Origin: Candidatus Cybelea septentrionalis
GTDB taxonomy: Bacteria; Vulcanimicrobiota; Vulcanimicrobiia; Vulcanimicrobiales; Vulcanimicrobiaceae
Assembly (NCBI GenBank): GCA_003158175.1
Contig: PMHJ01000021.1
Coordinates: forward strand, 1-64,000
Direction: 5' to 3'
Length of the DNA stretch: 64,000 bases
The notes below the pieces were generated by a model that was given only the letters and a program-made list of their open reading frames with translations, was not told where the DNA came from and did not search any database. Shown here one piece after another: positions 17,780-27,470 of the stretch. A program made the position numbers and the translations under genes. Every line of letters begins with the position of its first letter. Positions within the stretch are counted from its first letter, which is position 1.

Positions 17780-17829
17780 TGTCATCCTGAGCCTGTCGAA
17801 TGTCATCCTGAGCCTGTCGAAGGATGACG
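17780..17829 (+). repeat. Dispersed repeat, two tandem copies
   Basis: Copies start at 17780 and 17801, again 21 bases apart; the second ends GTCGAAGGATGACGAAG. The pair occupies the space between the divergent carboxyltransferase and prolyl oligopeptidase genes. On the minus strand it encodes a QAQDD-containing peptide upstream of the true GTG start. Confidence 0.88.
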
Positions 17830-17884
17830 AAGCGACCACGCCTCCCGCAGGCGCTAAGGTATGTCATTCGAGAATAATGGGCCG

Positions 17885-20089
17885 ATGCTCCGATTTAGCT
17901 GCTGCATTCTCGCCCTTGCCATAACCGGCGCGATCCCAGCGGGTTTTCCAACGCCGCCCCCGATACCGCCCCAGCGCGCGGTCGCGGAATCGAAGTACGG
18001 GACCTCCGTTACCGATCCGTACCGCTACTTCGAAAACATGCAGGATCCCGTCGTCGTGCAGTTCTTCAAGGAGCAGAACGATTACACGCGCGCGGTGCTC
18101 GCGCGGCTCGGTGAACCGCGCCAACGGCTTTTCGAGCGGATCAAAGCGCTCGACAACGCCGGCGTGTCGGTCACTGGGGTAACGCGCGACGGCCCGTACT
18201 ACTTTTACGAAAAGCTCAACCCCGGCGACAACAGCCCCAAGCTCTACGTGCGCAACGTGGACGGCAGCGGCGAGCGCGTCTTAGTCGATCCGCAGAGCTT
18301 GGCGACGGCCGGCAAGCATTACACGATCAACTATTTCCTACCATCGCTCGACGGCGGGCGCGTCGCGTACGGCATCTCGGAGGGCGGGTCGGAAGCCGAA
18401 GTGATTCATGTCGTCGATACGGCGACGACTCACGTTCTTCCGGACGCGATCGATCGCGCCTATTACATCGGCGTGACGAGCTGGCTGCCCGACGGCAACT
18501 CCTTTTATTACGTGCGCTTTCCGAAGCTTCGTCCCGGCGAGCCCGACACCGATAAAGAGAAGCGCCCCGTCGCGTATTTGCACGTGTTGGGGCGCGATCC
18601 AGACCGCGACGTTGCGGTCTTCGGGTATGACGTGAATCCAAAAGTTCCGTTCGGTGATACGGACTTTCCGATCGTGCTGCGGTCCCCGGCCTCCCCATAC
18701 ACGATCGGGATGGTCGAGCACGGGGTTGCCAACGAGCGGACGATCTACGCGACTCATTCGGCCGTTCTCGATTCCGATGTTGCGTGGACTCCCGTTGCGA
18801 CGGCCGCCGACGACGTGGTCAATCTCGACTTCAAGGGTTCGACGGTTTACCTGTTCACGCATAAGAACGCGCCGGCATTCAAGCTCGTAACGACATCGCT
18901 CGATGCGCCCAGCATGGCGACCGCACAGACCGTCATCCCAGCCGGGAAAGACGTTCTCGAAGACTTAGGCGTCGCGGCCGATGGGCTCTACGTATTGTCG
19001 CGAGAGGGTGGATTCGGCAAAATTACGCGAGTGGGGCTCGCCGGCGACGGCAAGCCCGGCGCACGGACGAACGTTTCGCTGCCATACCAAGGTTCGGTTA
19101 GCGCGATCGCGACCGATCCGCGCGTGCCCGGCGTCGTCTTCGGAATGACGGGCTGGACGCACTCACAGCTGTACTTTGCCGCGGACGCCAACGGCACCGT
19201 GACCGACACGCACCTCAAACCACTGGCGAATGTCGATACAGCGCCCTATACATCCTCGGAAGTGTCGGCGCGCAGCGCCGACGGCACGATGGTTCCGCTC
19301 TCGGTCGTCTACCGTAAGGGCTTATCGTTGGATGGCTCGCACCCGGCGTATTTGCAAGGCTATGGCGCTTACGGAATCGAGCTCACTCCGGCGTTCAGCG
19401 CCACGCGAGTCGCGTGGCTCGAGCGCGGCGGCGTTTTCGCCGTTTGTCATCCGCGCGGAGGCGGCTGGTACGGCGAAGCGTGGCATCGCGCCGGAATGAT
19501 CGCGACCAAGCCACATACGTGGCAAGACTTCGTCGCCTGCGGTCGCTGGCTCGTCAATCACAAGTACACCTCGCCGGCGCATCTCGCCGGCGAAGGAACG
19601 AGCGCCGGCGGCATCACGATCGGACGTGCGATCACGACGCAGCCCCAACTGTTCGCGGCCGCGCTCGACGTCGTTGGCGTCAGCAATGCGTTGCGTGCCG
19701 AGTTCACGCCGAACGGGCCGCCGAACATTCCGGAGTTCGGTACGGTCGCGAACGAGACGGGTTTCCGGGCCCTCTACGCGATGGACGCCTACGAGCACGT
19801 CGTGCCGGGTACGGCATATCCAGCCGTGATGCTCGTAACCGGGTTCAACGATCCGCGCGTCGCATCGTGGCAGCTCGCGAAGTTTGCTGCGAGGCTCGCT
19901 CGTGCCACCACAAGCGGCCGTCCGATTCTCTTGCGCGTGGATTACGACGCAGGGCACGGATTTATGGCGGCGTCCCGGGAGCAGACCGAGCAGCTCCTCA
20001 CCGACGAGTATTCGTTCTTGCTCTGGCAATGTGGTGATCCCGCCTTTGCCGGTATCCCAACGCACATCTATCCGCGGCGGGCGCCTTGA
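17885..20089 (+). CDS. Prolyl oligopeptidase (S9A family), secreted
   Basis: 734 residues from ATG 17885, which gives a clean signal peptide ([19 protein letters not shown]); an ATG at 17861 adds eight residues. A beta-propeller domain (about 75-415) is followed by the alpha/beta-hydrolase domain. The catalytic Ser is in GEGTSAGG near residue 573, Asp in GFNDPRV near 655 and His in DAGHG near 690. The [12 protein letters not shown] opening is typical of S9A. It would cleave short Pro-containing peptides in the periplasm. The usual GGSNGG around Ser is GTSAGG here. It is divergent from the carboxyltransferase gene across a repeat pair. Confidence 0.9.
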   Translation: MLRFSCCILALAITGAIPAGFPTPPPIPPQRAVAESKYGTSVTDPYRYFENMQDPVVVQFFKEQNDYTRAVLARLGEPRQRLFERIKALDNAGVSVTGVTRDGPYYFYEKLNPGDNSPKLYVRNVDGSGERVLVDPQSLATAGKHYTINYFLPSLDGGRVAYGISEGGSEAEVIHVVDTATTHVLPDAIDRAYYIGVTSWLPDGNSFYYVRFPKLRPGEPDTDKEKRPVAYLHVLGRDPDRDVAVFGYDVNPKVPFGDTDFPIVLRSPASPYTIGMVEHGVANERTIYATHSAVLDSDVAWTPVATAADDVVNLDFKGSTVYLFTHKNAPAFKLVTTSLDAPSMATAQTVIPAGKDVLEDLGVAADGLYVLSREGGFGKITRVGLAGDGKPGARTNVSLPYQGSVSAIATDPRVPGVVFGMTGWTHSQLYFAADANGTVTDTHLKPLANVDTAPYTSSEVSARSADGTMVPLSVVYRKGLSLDGSHPAYLQGYGAYGIELTPAFSATRVAWLERGGVFAVCHPRGGGWYGEAWHRAGMIATKPHTWQDFVACGRWLVNHKYTSPAHLAGEGTSAGGITIGRAITTQPQLFAAALDVVGVSNALRAEFTPNGPPNIPEFGTVANETGFRALYAMDAYEHVVPGTAYPAVMLVTGFNDPRVASWQLAKFAARLARATTSGRPILLRVDYDAGHGFMAASREQTEQLLTDEYSFLLWQCGDPAFAGIPTHIYPRRAP

Positions 20090-20128
20090 GCCTCACCCAA
20101 TCCACGGGCCCCCCGAGAACCGTTTAGC

Positions 20129-20662
20129 TTGAGTGACGAAGGTCGCCTCATGGAGCGCGTGCGGGCAGGTGACACCGCCGCGTTTGAAAGCTTGTACGAT
20201 GGTTATCATCGCCTCGTCTACGGCGTGGCGTTACGCGTGCTTTCCGATCCCGGAAGCGCCGAAGACGTCACACAAGCCGTCTTCATGAAAATTTGGAGCA
20301 ACCCAGAACTTTTTCGCTCGGGAAACTTCGGAGCGTGGATCGTTCGCGTCGCTCGCAATCGCGCTTTCGACGCGCTGCGTGCTCGCGCGGCGCGGCCGGA
20401 AGACGAATTTCCTGCAGCGATCCCAGCGCAAGACGCGCTCGAAGATACCGCGATCGCGCAACTCGATGCCGAATCCGTCCGTGCGGCGATCGCGCAGTTG
20501 CCCGAGGAACAGCGCAACCTGATCGAGCTCGGTTTTTTTGGCGGCGTCACGCATCAGGAGATGGCGAAAACGACAGGCTTGCCGCTCGGCACGGTTAAAA
20601 CGCGCATTCGAAGCGGCCTGCGCCGGTTGCGCAATGCGCTCGACGGGGTCGTCGCATCATGA
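20129..20662 (+). CDS. ECF-type RNA polymerase sigma factor
   Basis: 177 residues (TTG start). Region 2 contains SLYDGYHRLVYGVALRVL and the DVTQAVFMKIW segment that contacts the -10 element and core polymerase; region 4 has the helix-turn-helix THQEMAKTTGLPLGTVKTR. It resembles SigK/RpoE-like ECF factors paired with RskA-type anti-sigma factors. Its stop overlaps the ATG of the anti-sigma gene by four bases (ATGA), so the pair is made together. The regulon cannot be told from sequence; the secreted protein at 21451 is a candidate target. Confidence 0.92.
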   Translation: MSDEGRLMERVRAGDTAAFESLYDGYHRLVYGVALRVLSDPGSAEDVTQAVFMKIWSNPELFRSGNFGAWIVRVARNRAFDALRARAARPEDEFPAAIPAQDALEDTAIAQLDAESVRAAIAQLPEEQRNLIELGFFGGVTHQEMAKTTGLPLGTVKTRIRSGLRRLRNALDGVVAS

Positions 20663-21360
20663 TGTCGCACGACGAGATGCTCGACAACGTCGCCCTCTAT
20701 GCGCTCGGCGCGCTTTCGCCCCGCGAGGCTGCGGACGTTGTTGCCCATCTGCAAACCTGCGAGGAGTGCCGCACCGAGTACGGGCTCTTGCGTCCCGCGG
20801 TGACGGCCGTCGGGTACTCTGCAGAGGCCGACGCCCTCACCGAAGGACCGAGCGTGCTGCTAAAAGCTCGCCTGATGAAGCAAGTTCGCTCCGCGCAACC
20901 GGCGCAGCCACGGATTTCGCGCTGGCCGGCGTTCGCCGCCGCAGCCTGTCTTGCAGTTGCGGTCGGCGCGGGCTTGTTTAGCGCCTCACTTCGCGAACGG
21001 CTGGGCCGTGACGAATCGGCGATGGCGCAGCAGTCGGCAATGATAGCCGACTTCATGGCGCCGGATGCCAAACACTTCCCATTCGGGCACGGCTCGGTAC
21101 TGGTGCATGGCCGCAATCTCTACATTGCCATGAACGCACTCGGAGCGCCTCCGGCGGGTATGGTCTATCAGGCCTGGACGTTGCCGAAGGGCTCGAAGAA
21201 GATGGCCCCATCCGTCACGTTCATGCCGGGCGGCTCAGGAGAAACCTTGATCCGCTTGCCGGAAGCGGCGAACGCGGTCGCGGCGGTGGCGGTGAGCGTC
21301 GAGCCGGCCGGCGGTTCGAAACAACCCACGACCAAACCGATTGCCGTCACGCTGCTCTAG
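20659..21360 (+). CDS. RskA-type transmembrane anti-sigma factor
   Basis: 233 residues. The N-terminal zinc-binding anti-sigma motif is H30-x3-C34-x2-C37 (HLQTCEEC), followed by an amphipathic stretch, a single membrane span (WPAFAAAACLAVAVGAGLF, about 93-111) and an extracytoplasmic RskA-like domain with MVYQAWTLPKG and a Gly/Pro-rich end. It should hold the upstream sigma factor inactive at the membrane until an envelope signal triggers its release. Overlap with the sigma gene by ATGA supports the pairing. Confidence 0.9.
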   Translation: MMSHDEMLDNVALYALGALSPREAADVVAHLQTCEECRTEYGLLRPAVTAVGYSAEADALTEGPSVLLKARLMKQVRSAQPAQPRISRWPAFAAAACLAVAVGAGLFSASLRERLGRDESAMAQQSAMIADFMAPDAKHFPFGHGSVLVHGRNLYIAMNALGAPPAGMVYQAWTLPKGSKKMAPSVTFMPGGSGETLIRLPEAANAVAAVAVSVEPAGGSKQPTTKPIAVTLL

Positions 21361-21450
21361 CGGCAGCATCCCAATCCAAACTCTTGAGTCAGCCGTTCCT
21401 TTCGACAAGTCGTCTCTGCCAACGAGCCGCAAGGCTCGAGAAAGGAACCC

Positions 21451-22059
21451 ATGCGCAACCAATCCGCCATTGCCGCTTTTGCGCTCGCTCTGGCAACCAT
21501 CGTTCCGGCCGCCGCGTCGGCAAAACTCCTGCCCAATGTCGTCAACACGTCGACTCGCTTCTCCGGTTCGTGCTGTGTCTACACCGGCGCGCCGGCGCTA
21601 GCCGTGACGCTCTCGATGGTCGAAGCCGGAGGCGGCCCGAGCAATTTTAGTACCGTAACGCTCCTAAAAAGGCTTACCGGCAACTCGTTTAGTGCCGAGG
21701 TCGCGAAGCTGACGAAAGAGTACGGTAAAGAGCAAGTCAATCAGTTTCTGACCACCTTCGATTTCGTCGTGAACGATTCGTTGCAAATCGTCACTGAAAA
21801 GAAGATCGCGCTTCCGAGCAAGCCCAACCCCGATCCTAACGACGGCCGCGCTCTCGCCGCCGCACTCTGGTCGGCCGGTCAGACGGGCGAAGGGTTTAAC
21901 GTCGAAGTGATGCTCGATCGCGCCGTCTCACATCCCATTCACGTGCAAGTGATGAAGGACATCGATGCTAAGTACGGCTTAGGTGTCGACGCCCAGTACC
22001 ACGCGATCCTGACGACGGCAATGAAGGATCTGGCCGCGGCATATCAGCTGAGTATGTAA
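21451..22059 (+). CDS. Secreted protein of unknown function
   Basis: 202 residues with a clear signal peptide (FALALATIVPAAASA, cleavage near residue 24) and an upstream AAAGGA ribosome site. The mature part has a Cys-Cys pair at 41-42, a Ser/Gly-rich start and a mostly helical C-terminal half ending in an Ala-rich segment. I do not recognise a domain. The proline-rich KPNPDPNDG segment near residue 125 separates two halves. It lies 90 bases after the anti-sigma gene and could be a target of that sigma factor. Confidence 0.65.
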   Translation: MRNQSAIAAFALALATIVPAAASAKLLPNVVNTSTRFSGSCCVYTGAPALAVTLSMVEAGGGPSNFSTVTLLKRLTGNSFSAEVAKLTKEYGKEQVNQFLTTFDFVVNDSLQIVTEKKIALPSKPNPDPNDGRALAAALWSAGQTGEGFNVEVMLDRAVSHPIHVQVMKDIDAKYGLGVDAQYHAILTTAMKDLAAAYQLSM

Positions 22060-22071
22060 GGCGTTCGGAAG

Positions 22072-22383
22072 TTACCAGATTCCCAGCATCGCCTTGACGT
22101 CGTCCGACGCCATCGTCGCGGGATCCCAGGGCGGCATAAAGGTGATCTCAACCTTCGCGCTCTTCACGCCCTCGACGGCGAGCACGTGATCCTCCACGGA
22201 CTTCTTAAACATCGGGCCCACCGGACACATCGGCGACGTTAACGTCATCATCACGGTGACGTTTTCGCCGTTTTCACCCTCAGTTGTGATATCGTAGACC
22301 AAGCCGAGTTCTAGGATTCCCAAATTCAGTTCGGGGTCTTTGACCTCGACGAGCGCGTCGCGAACTTGCTCTGCGGTTGGCAT
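22072..22383 (-). CDS. MIP18/DUF59 metal-sulfur cluster assembly factor
   Basis: 103 residues. The domain opens with VKDPELNLGILELGLVYDI, and the conserved Cys follows in TSPMCPVGP, the pattern of SufT/PaaD-type iron-sulfur assembly factors. It would act as an auxiliary factor in Fe-S maturation of target proteins in the cytoplasm. No suf operon is adjacent, so it may be a stand-alone SufT-like factor. It is divergent from clpC with 131 bases between them. Confidence 0.85.
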   Translation of the reverse strand: MPTAEQVRDALVEVKDPELNLGILELGLVYDITTEGENGENVTVMMTLTSPMCPVGPMFKKSVEDHVLAVEGVKSAKVEITFMPPWDPATMASDDVKAMLGIW

Positions 22384-22514
22384 GGCTACGAGGTTCCGCA
22401 GGGTCTAAGGCAAACCTTTGGTTCAAGCTGCGCCGCTTTGGGGAGACCGGGCAAGGAGTCGCGAAACCGAGCGGTGCCGGGTTGCGTTAAGAGGTTAGGA
22501 GGAAGAACAAAGCG

Positions 22515-25013
22515 ATGTCGATGTGGGAGCCTTTCACCGAGCGAGCGCGGCGCAGCATCGTACTCGCTCAGGAAGAAGCTCAGCGTCTCGGAAACAACTA
22601 CATTGGAACCGAGCATATTTTGCTTGGGATTATTTCCGAGGGGGAGAGCTTGGCCGCCAAGGTTCTCGAGTCACTTGGCGTTAATCTGGCTAAGGTTCGT
22701 CAAGAGGTCGAAGCGATCGTCGGGCGCGGCGGGCAAACCGTTCAGCAAGAGATGGTCTTCACCCCGCGTGCCAAGCGCGTCATCGAGCTTGCCTTCGAAG
22801 AGGCCCGCCAGCTCAACCATAACTACATTGGGACCGAGCACTTGCTCCTCGGCTTAATCCGAGAGGGCGAAGGCGTTGCGGCGCGCGTGCTTACGAATTT
22901 GGGCGTCGATCCCGCTAAGGTCCGCGTGCAGACGACGTCGCTGCTTGGCGCCGAGGGCCAACCGAGCGCTCCAAAAGGAAAGAGCAAGACCCCGACACTC
23001 GACGCCTACGGCCGCGATCTTACGCAGCTGGCGCGGGACAACAAGCTCGATCCCGTCATCGGTCGCAACAACGAAATCGAACGCGTCATTCAGATTCTCT
23101 CACGGCGCACGAAGAACAATCCAGCCCTGATCGGCGAGCCCGGCGTTGGTAAAACGGCGATTGCCGAGGGGCTCGCGCAGCGCGTCATCAAGGGTGAAAT
23201 ACCGGAGCCGCTGCGAGATCGGCGCGTGATTACCCTGGACTTGGCGGGGCTCGTGGCCGGCACGAAGTATCGCGGCGAGTTCGAAGAGCGCATGAAACGC
23301 GTGATGGATGAGATCCGCGGCGCCGCCGGGGAGATCATCCTCTTTATCGACGAGCTGCACACGCTCGTTGGCGCTGGCGCCGCCGAAGGAGCGATCGACG
23401 CCAGCAATATCATCAAGCCGGCACTCGCGCGCGGCGAACTTCAATGCATCGGCGCCACGACGCTCAACGAGTTTCGTAAGCATATCGAGAAAGACTCTGC
23501 ATTGGAACGGCGCTTCCAACCCGTTATGGTCGGTGAGCCCACGGTCGAAGAGACGATCGAAATTCTCAAAGGCCTGCGCGATCGGTATGAGGCCCATCAC
23601 AAGGTGCAAATCACCGATGAGGCCCTCGCGAGCGCAGCGAAACTCAGCGACCGGTATATTACGGATCGCTTCCTTCCCGACAAAGCCGTCGATCTAATCG
23701 ATGAAGCCAGTTCACGCGTGCGCCTGCAAGCCACGCTTCCGCCACCGGCGATTCGCGAAGCCGATGCGCAACTGCGCAAGCTCATCGCCGAGAAAGAAGC
23801 GGTCGTTAAGAATCAAGAGTTCGACAGAGCCGCGAGCATCAGAGATCGTGAAGAGAAGCTGCGTCTGGAGAAAGCGAGTCTCGAGCAGGAATGGCGCGAT
23901 CGCAAAGCCGCGGGCGAACGGGTCCTCAAAGTGACGGCCGACAGCATCGCCGAGATCGTCGCGGCTTGGACGAAGATCCCCGTAAGCCGACTCGCGCAGG
24001 CCGAAACCGAGAAGCTTCTCAAAATGGGCGAACTGCTTCACGAGCGCGTGGTCGGCCAGGAAGAGGCCATTAGCGTGCTCACTCGCGCGATCCGCCGCTC
24101 GCGTGCCGGTCTAAAGAGCCCGGCCCGCCCGATCGGCTCGTTCATCTTCCTCGGGCCAACGGGCGTCGGCAAGACCGAAGTGGCGCGCAGCGTTGCGGCC
24201 TTCTTGTTCGACGACGAAGAGTCGATGATCCGCATCGATATGTCGGAGTACATGGAGAAGTATTCGGTGAGCCGCCTCGTCGGAGCGCCGCCTGGATACG
24301 TTGGATATGAAGAGGGCGGCCAGTTGACCGAGGCGGTCCGACGCCGTCCGTACTCCGTCGTGCTGCTCGACGAAATCGAGAAAGCACATCCGGATGTCTT
24401 TAACCTGCTATTGCAAGTGCTCGAAGACGGGCGCCTGACCGATTCTCAAGGGCGGCAAGTCGACTTCAAGAACGCGGTCATCATCATGACGAGCAACGTT
24501 GGCGCGACGGGAATGACCACCACGACCGACATCGGTTTCCGTCCGGAGCGAATGTCGGGCTCCGATGAGGTCAAGGCCTACGAGCGCATGAAGAATCGTG
24601 TGATGGAGGAGGTGAAGCAGACGTTTCGCCCCGAGTTCCTCAACCGAGTCGACGAAGTGCTGGTCTTCCACCAGCTCACGCGCGAACAGATCGAAAAGAT
24701 CGTCACGCTGGAGCTCAATAAGGTCGTTCGCGAGGTTCGCGCTCAGGAGATGGAGCTCAAGGTCACCGACGCAGCCAAATCGGTGCTCGCGAAAAAGGGT
24801 TGGGACCCGGAGTTCGGCGCGCGTCCGCTTCGGCGCGCGATTCAGCGGATGGTCGAAGACGAACTCGCGGAGGAGATGCTCAAGGGCGTCTTTGGCTCGG
24901 GCGATCACATCCTTGGCGACGTCGATCCGGACGATCCGGAAAAGCTGAAGTACACGAAGATTCCGTCGTTCGATCCGCCGGCAGCGAGCCCGCCCGAACC
25001 GGCCGTGACGTAG
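22515..25013 (+). CDS. clpC: ATP-dependent Clp protease ATP-binding subunit ClpC
   Basis: 832 residues, preceded by a strong AGGAGGAAG site. Two Clp-N repeats (about 1-145, each with NNYIGTEH or NHNYIGTEH), AAA-1 with Walker [10 protein letters not shown] near residue 209, a UVR/coiled-coil middle (about 418-470), AAA-2 with GPTGVGKTE near 548, and the D2-small domain. The UVR-like middle domain marks ClpC rather than ClpB or ClpA. It unfolds proteins for ClpP in the cytoplasm and may use adaptors such as McsB/MecA where present. No ctsR-mcsA-mcsB cluster precedes it here, so regulation differs from that of Firmicutes. Confidence 0.96.
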   Translation: MSMWEPFTERARRSIVLAQEEAQRLGNNYIGTEHILLGIISEGESLAAKVLESLGVNLAKVRQEVEAIVGRGGQTVQQEMVFTPRAKRVIELAFEEARQLNHNYIGTEHLLLGLIREGEGVAARVLTNLGVDPAKVRVQTTSLLGAEGQPSAPKGKSKTPTLDAYGRDLTQLARDNKLDPVIGRNNEIERVIQILSRRTKNNPALIGEPGVGKTAIAEGLAQRVIKGEIPEPLRDRRVITLDLAGLVAGTKYRGEFEERMKRVMDEIRGAAGEIILFIDELHTLVGAGAAEGAIDASNIIKPALARGELQCIGATTLNEFRKHIEKDSALERRFQPVMVGEPTVEETIEILKGLRDRYEAHHKVQITDEALASAAKLSDRYITDRFLPDKAVDLIDEASSRVRLQATLPPPAIREADAQLRKLIAEKEAVVKNQEFDRAASIRDREEKLRLEKASLEQEWRDRKAAGERVLKVTADSIAEIVAAWTKIPVSRLAQAETEKLLKMGELLHERVVGQEEAISVLTRAIRRSRAGLKSPARPIGSFIFLGPTGVGKTEVARSVAAFLFDDEESMIRIDMSEYMEKYSVSRLVGAPPGYVGYEEGGQLTEAVRRRPYSVVLLDEIEKAHPDVFNLLLQVLEDGRLTDSQGRQVDFKNAVIIMTSNVGATGMTTTTDIGFRPERMSGSDEVKAYERMKNRVMEEVKQTFRPEFLNRVDEVLVFHQLTREQIEKIVTLELNKVVREVRAQEMELKVTDAAKSVLAKKGWDPEFGARPLRRAIQRMVEDELAEEMLKGVFGSGDHILGDVDPDDPEKLKYTKIPSFDPPAASPPEPAVT

Positions 25014-25060
25014 GGCGCGCTCCGAAGGCTGCGGCTTACCCAATGCAAATCGCGTGATGG

Positions 25061-25483
25061 GTGCCGGTGATCTTGGCGGTGCCTACGGAAAGGCGAACCA
25101 AGTCGCTGGTAGTCGACTTGCGAAACATCAGCTTCGCCCACACGACGCAACAGGTCCGTGATCGCCGGAAGACGGTCACTCGACGCGTGGGTTGGCGCTT
25201 TCTCGGGCCCGGCGACCGACTTTCGGCGGTCGTGAAGTCGCGCGGCCTGCGCCAAGGCGAGAGCGTTCAACGGCTTGCAACGATCCGCGTTGTCGACGTA
25301 CGTGAGGAGCGCCTTGACCGCATGGTCAAAGACTGGCAGTACGGCGTCACGGAGTGTAAGCTAGAAGGCTTCGCCAGCGACGAGATCCTGCGCAACCCCA
25401 AGTATTTCGTAGCATGGTTTGCCGCCAGCCACGGCTGCCACCAAGACAGTCTAGTGACGCGCATCGAATTCGAATATGAGTGA
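25061..25483 (+). CDS. ASCH/PUA-like domain protein
   Basis: 140 residues from a GTG; a TTG at 25118 is an alternative start closer to the domain. The sequence shows the ASCH-type pattern RDRRKTVTRRVGWRFL followed by LGPGDRLSAVVKSRG-like and ATIRVVDVREERLDRM segments and a short C-terminal aromatic part (FVAWFAASHG). ASCH domains are beta-barrels related to PUA and bind RNA or modified nucleotides; similar stand-alone forms occur in phages. It begins 47 bases after clpC. Function is not known. Confidence 0.65.
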   Translation: MPVILAVPTERRTKSLVVDLRNISFAHTTQQVRDRRKTVTRRVGWRFLGPGDRLSAVVKSRGLRQGESVQRLATIRVVDVREERLDRMVKDWQYGVTECKLEGFASDEILRNPKYFVAWFAASHGCHQDSLVTRIEFEYE

Positions 25484-25735
25484 AATCGTGGCATTTACTA
25501 TTCGAGGGCTCCTTGCGAGTTAGCGCGTTAAGGACTCGCGAAACGCCACAGAGTTTTCCCGTTCCCAAGAACTGCTTACGGCATTGGCTCTCGCAACTCG
25601 CGAGATATGAGATGCCCGATCCGTTAGCCTACGTCAAAGCGGTTGCGCCTGTTCGACAGGTCTGCCTCCTAGGTCGAGAAGCCTCCTGAGGCGCTCGTTC
25701 CGATTGAGGCACTTGCGGTCGTGGTACATAAAGGT
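25484..25735. other. 252-base stretch without a convincing gene
   Basis: A 69-codon frame at 25480-25689 starts on a GTG overlapping the previous stop, but its composition (basic, Cys/Arg scattered) does not resemble a protein and it has no ribosome site. Small palindromes (CTCGCGAG near 25600 and GCCTCCTGAGGC near 25681) are present. I see no RNA gene. Confidence 0.4.
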
Positions 25736-25891
25736 ATGGCTGAGATTTTTGGAAATGGCGGCGATTCCGTCACTGTGAGTGGAGAATATGAATGTTCGGA
25801 GTGTGGACACCGTAGGCACTTTGCGTCGGGGGAAACCTTCCCGCCCGACCATCACCAGCAAAAACCCTGGACGCTCTACGTGAAGGATTAG
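25736..25891 (+). CDS. 51-residue Zn-ribbon-like miniprotein
   Basis: ATG at 25736 preceded by AAAGG, stop TAG at 25889-25891. The central YECSECGHRRHF gives one Cys-x2-Cys knuckle and nearby His residues (HRRH and later DHH), which together could bind one metal ion. The order 'ECSECGH..F.SGE.FPP' resembles one half of small zinc-ribbon proteins, but the usual second Cys-x2-Cys is replaced by PDHHQQ. It is too short to have been found by ordinary length cut-offs. Function unknown. Confidence 0.55.
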   Translation: MAEIFGNGGDSVTVSGEYECSECGHRRHFASGETFPPDHHQQKPWTLYVKD

Positions 25892-25993
25892 GCGTTTCGG
25901 CCTGAGGATGCGAGATTATGTTTCCTGCGAGCGCGGTCAACGCTCGCCTCGTCGGCGATACGCGCGACGATTTAGAGTCGAGGTTTTCATTCG

Positions 25994-26932
25994 CTACCAA
26001 CTGATATCGACGAGACCGTCGCCTGAGGCGTCCGTCCAACCTTGCCAGCTTCTATATTTTCGCGCGCTTCGCTCGTGATACGAGGAGCCGCCGCCTCCAC
26101 CGCCGCCCCCGCCTCGGTAAAGGCCGCTGGAAGTAGGGTTGTCGGAGCCCCCTCCGCCGCCTCCGCCGCCACCGTAGTACCCGCCGCCGGCTCCCCCGCC
26201 GTTGCCGGCGCCGCCGCCGTGGCCAGCGCTACCGCCTGTTCCGGAGGACCCGTTGCCACCGGCTAATCCCTTATGGGCGCCGCCGCCGCCCTGACCGCCA
26301 GCTCCTCCACTTTCCTGGGAGCCCCCGTCTCCCCCGCGGGCGCCGGTGCCAGAACTGTAACCGGAACCATCGGACCCGCTGCCGGCTGTGCTGCCGCCGC
26401 CGGCTCCGCCCGAGCCCGAGCCACCACCACTGAGCTCGTAGCCACCAGAGCCGCCGCCGCCGCCGGCCACAAGAACCCGATGCCGTAGACTCTTGCCGTC
26501 TTCGCGAATGTCGCTCGCGCCGCCGCCGCCGTAGCTCCAGAAGGCAATCTTGTTATTACTCAGCCCCTGGCCACCGCCGTTGTAGCCGCCGTGAGGCATG
26601 CTCCCAACTCCCCCGACGAAGACGTAAAGTCGCTCTCCGGGCCGAACAGGAAGCTGAGCGCGCACCCGGCCACCGAAACCGCGAGTCGGTCCGGTCCCGT
26701 TGGGTCCGCCCCCACCGGCTCCTTGTGCAACCACGGTGATCCATGTGACGCCTGCAGGCACCGTGAATGTTTGTTCGTGGCCCGTGTAACTAAACGTTTG
26801 GTGATGCGAACGCGCCTGAAGATCAATCATAGTCGGCGTGACGTCAATGCTCTGCAATCCACCACAACCAGCAAGCAGCGCTGCCGCGGCGCCACAGCTA
26901 AGCGCGAGGCCGCCGAAGGCTGACGCTCTCAC
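25994..26932 (-). CDS. Glycine-rich surface lipoprotein
   Basis: 312 residues from GTG 26932, with GGAGG ten bases upstream. A lipoprotein signal ends LLAGCGG. A beta-type segment (QTFTVPAGVTWITVVAQGAGG) leads into a Gly/Ser-dominated region of about 200 residues with runs of up to nine Gly, interrupted by YGGGGASDIR and RVLVAGGGGG; it closes with GDGLVDISW. This architecture matches the glycine-rich domain (PF12810) also found in animal ALK/LTK receptors and in bacterial surface proteins, where it folds as polyglycine helices. Likely anchored to a membrane and exposed. The coding strand is extremely GC-rich. Confidence 0.75.
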   Translation of the reverse strand: MRASAFGGLALSCGAAAALLAGCGGLQSIDVTPTMIDLQARSHHQTFSYTGHEQTFTVPAGVTWITVVAQGAGGGGPNGTGPTRGFGGRVRAQLPVRPGERLYVFVGGVGSMPHGGYNGGGQGLSNNKIAFWSYGGGGASDIREDGKSLRHRVLVAGGGGGSGGYELSGGGSGSGGAGGGSTAGSGSDGSGYSSGTGARGGDGGSQESGGAGGQGGGGAHKGLAGGNGSSGTGGSAGHGGGAGNGGGAGGGYYGGGGGGGGGSDNPTSSGLYRGGGGGGGGGSSYHERSARKYRSWQGWTDASGDGLVDISW

Positions 26933-26992
26933 CTTAACGTGTCCCTCCGTGTTAAATTGGTCCGAGAGTATAAGTTTTCGCCGCGTGCCCAC

Positions 26993-27470
26993 GCGATCCC
27001 CACGGAGCGATTGCTAAGAGTTCGCAAGCTCGCCCAAAACGTCCCAATCCTGGCAGCAAACCCCAACGGTGGCGCATTCGGTATGAGTCGCGTACCGAGC
27101 ATCTGCGCGGGCCCGGCGCGCGACGGGGAGAGGACCGTCGGCTGCACTTTGATCCGCATGCCGTTGGTGACGTCGTCCGTCTGAAGGTCCACCCAGCCCA
27201 GGTCACGGCGATCTGACGTTCCCAAGGTCAAAGCTAAAGAGAGCCAGCGTAATGCGACCGCGCCGTTTGCACCGCTGCTCCTGCGGCGGCGGGCGAACGT
27301 CGCCGAACTTTATCGAAATCAGTTTATAGTACACGGTGACCTCCCTCCGGATTTACAAGTGCCACGCCGGATCTACGTGCCGAACGTGCGTTGGCGTACT
27401 GGCAAGCTCGGTGTGTAGTGACCCATCGTGACGGCGAAGGTTTCAGCAGCAGGCTCCTGGCTCACGGAGC
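26993..27470. other. Intergenic stretch, no clear gene
   Basis: About 480 bases between the Gly-rich lipoprotein and the TPR remnant. A 100-codon minus-strand frame (26929-27231) overlaps the lipoprotein start and has no ribosome site; a plus-strand frame covers the same bases. Neither resembles a known family. A purine-poor run near 27337-27350 (TGACCTCCCTCCGG) is the complement of a GGAGG site without a matching gene. Confidence 0.35.

Noticed and set aside
16197-17867. Long reading of the carboxyltransferase starting at 17867
   Set aside because: Its first 39 residues come from the tandem dispersed repeat (QAQDD units); the GTG at 17750 has a ribosome site and gives the family length.
25480-25689. 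69-residue ORF after the ASCH gene
   Set aside because: Start overlaps the previous stop, but the composition is not protein-like and there is no family match.
25484-25735. Possible tRNA
   Set aside because: No cloverleaf with a T-loop GTTCRA and acceptor pairing could be drawn here; no tRNA gene was recognised elsewhere in the window.
26929-27231. 100-residue minus-strand frame upstream of the Gly-rich lipoprotein
   Set aside because: It overlaps the lipoprotein start, lacks a ribosome site and has an equally open frame on the other strand.
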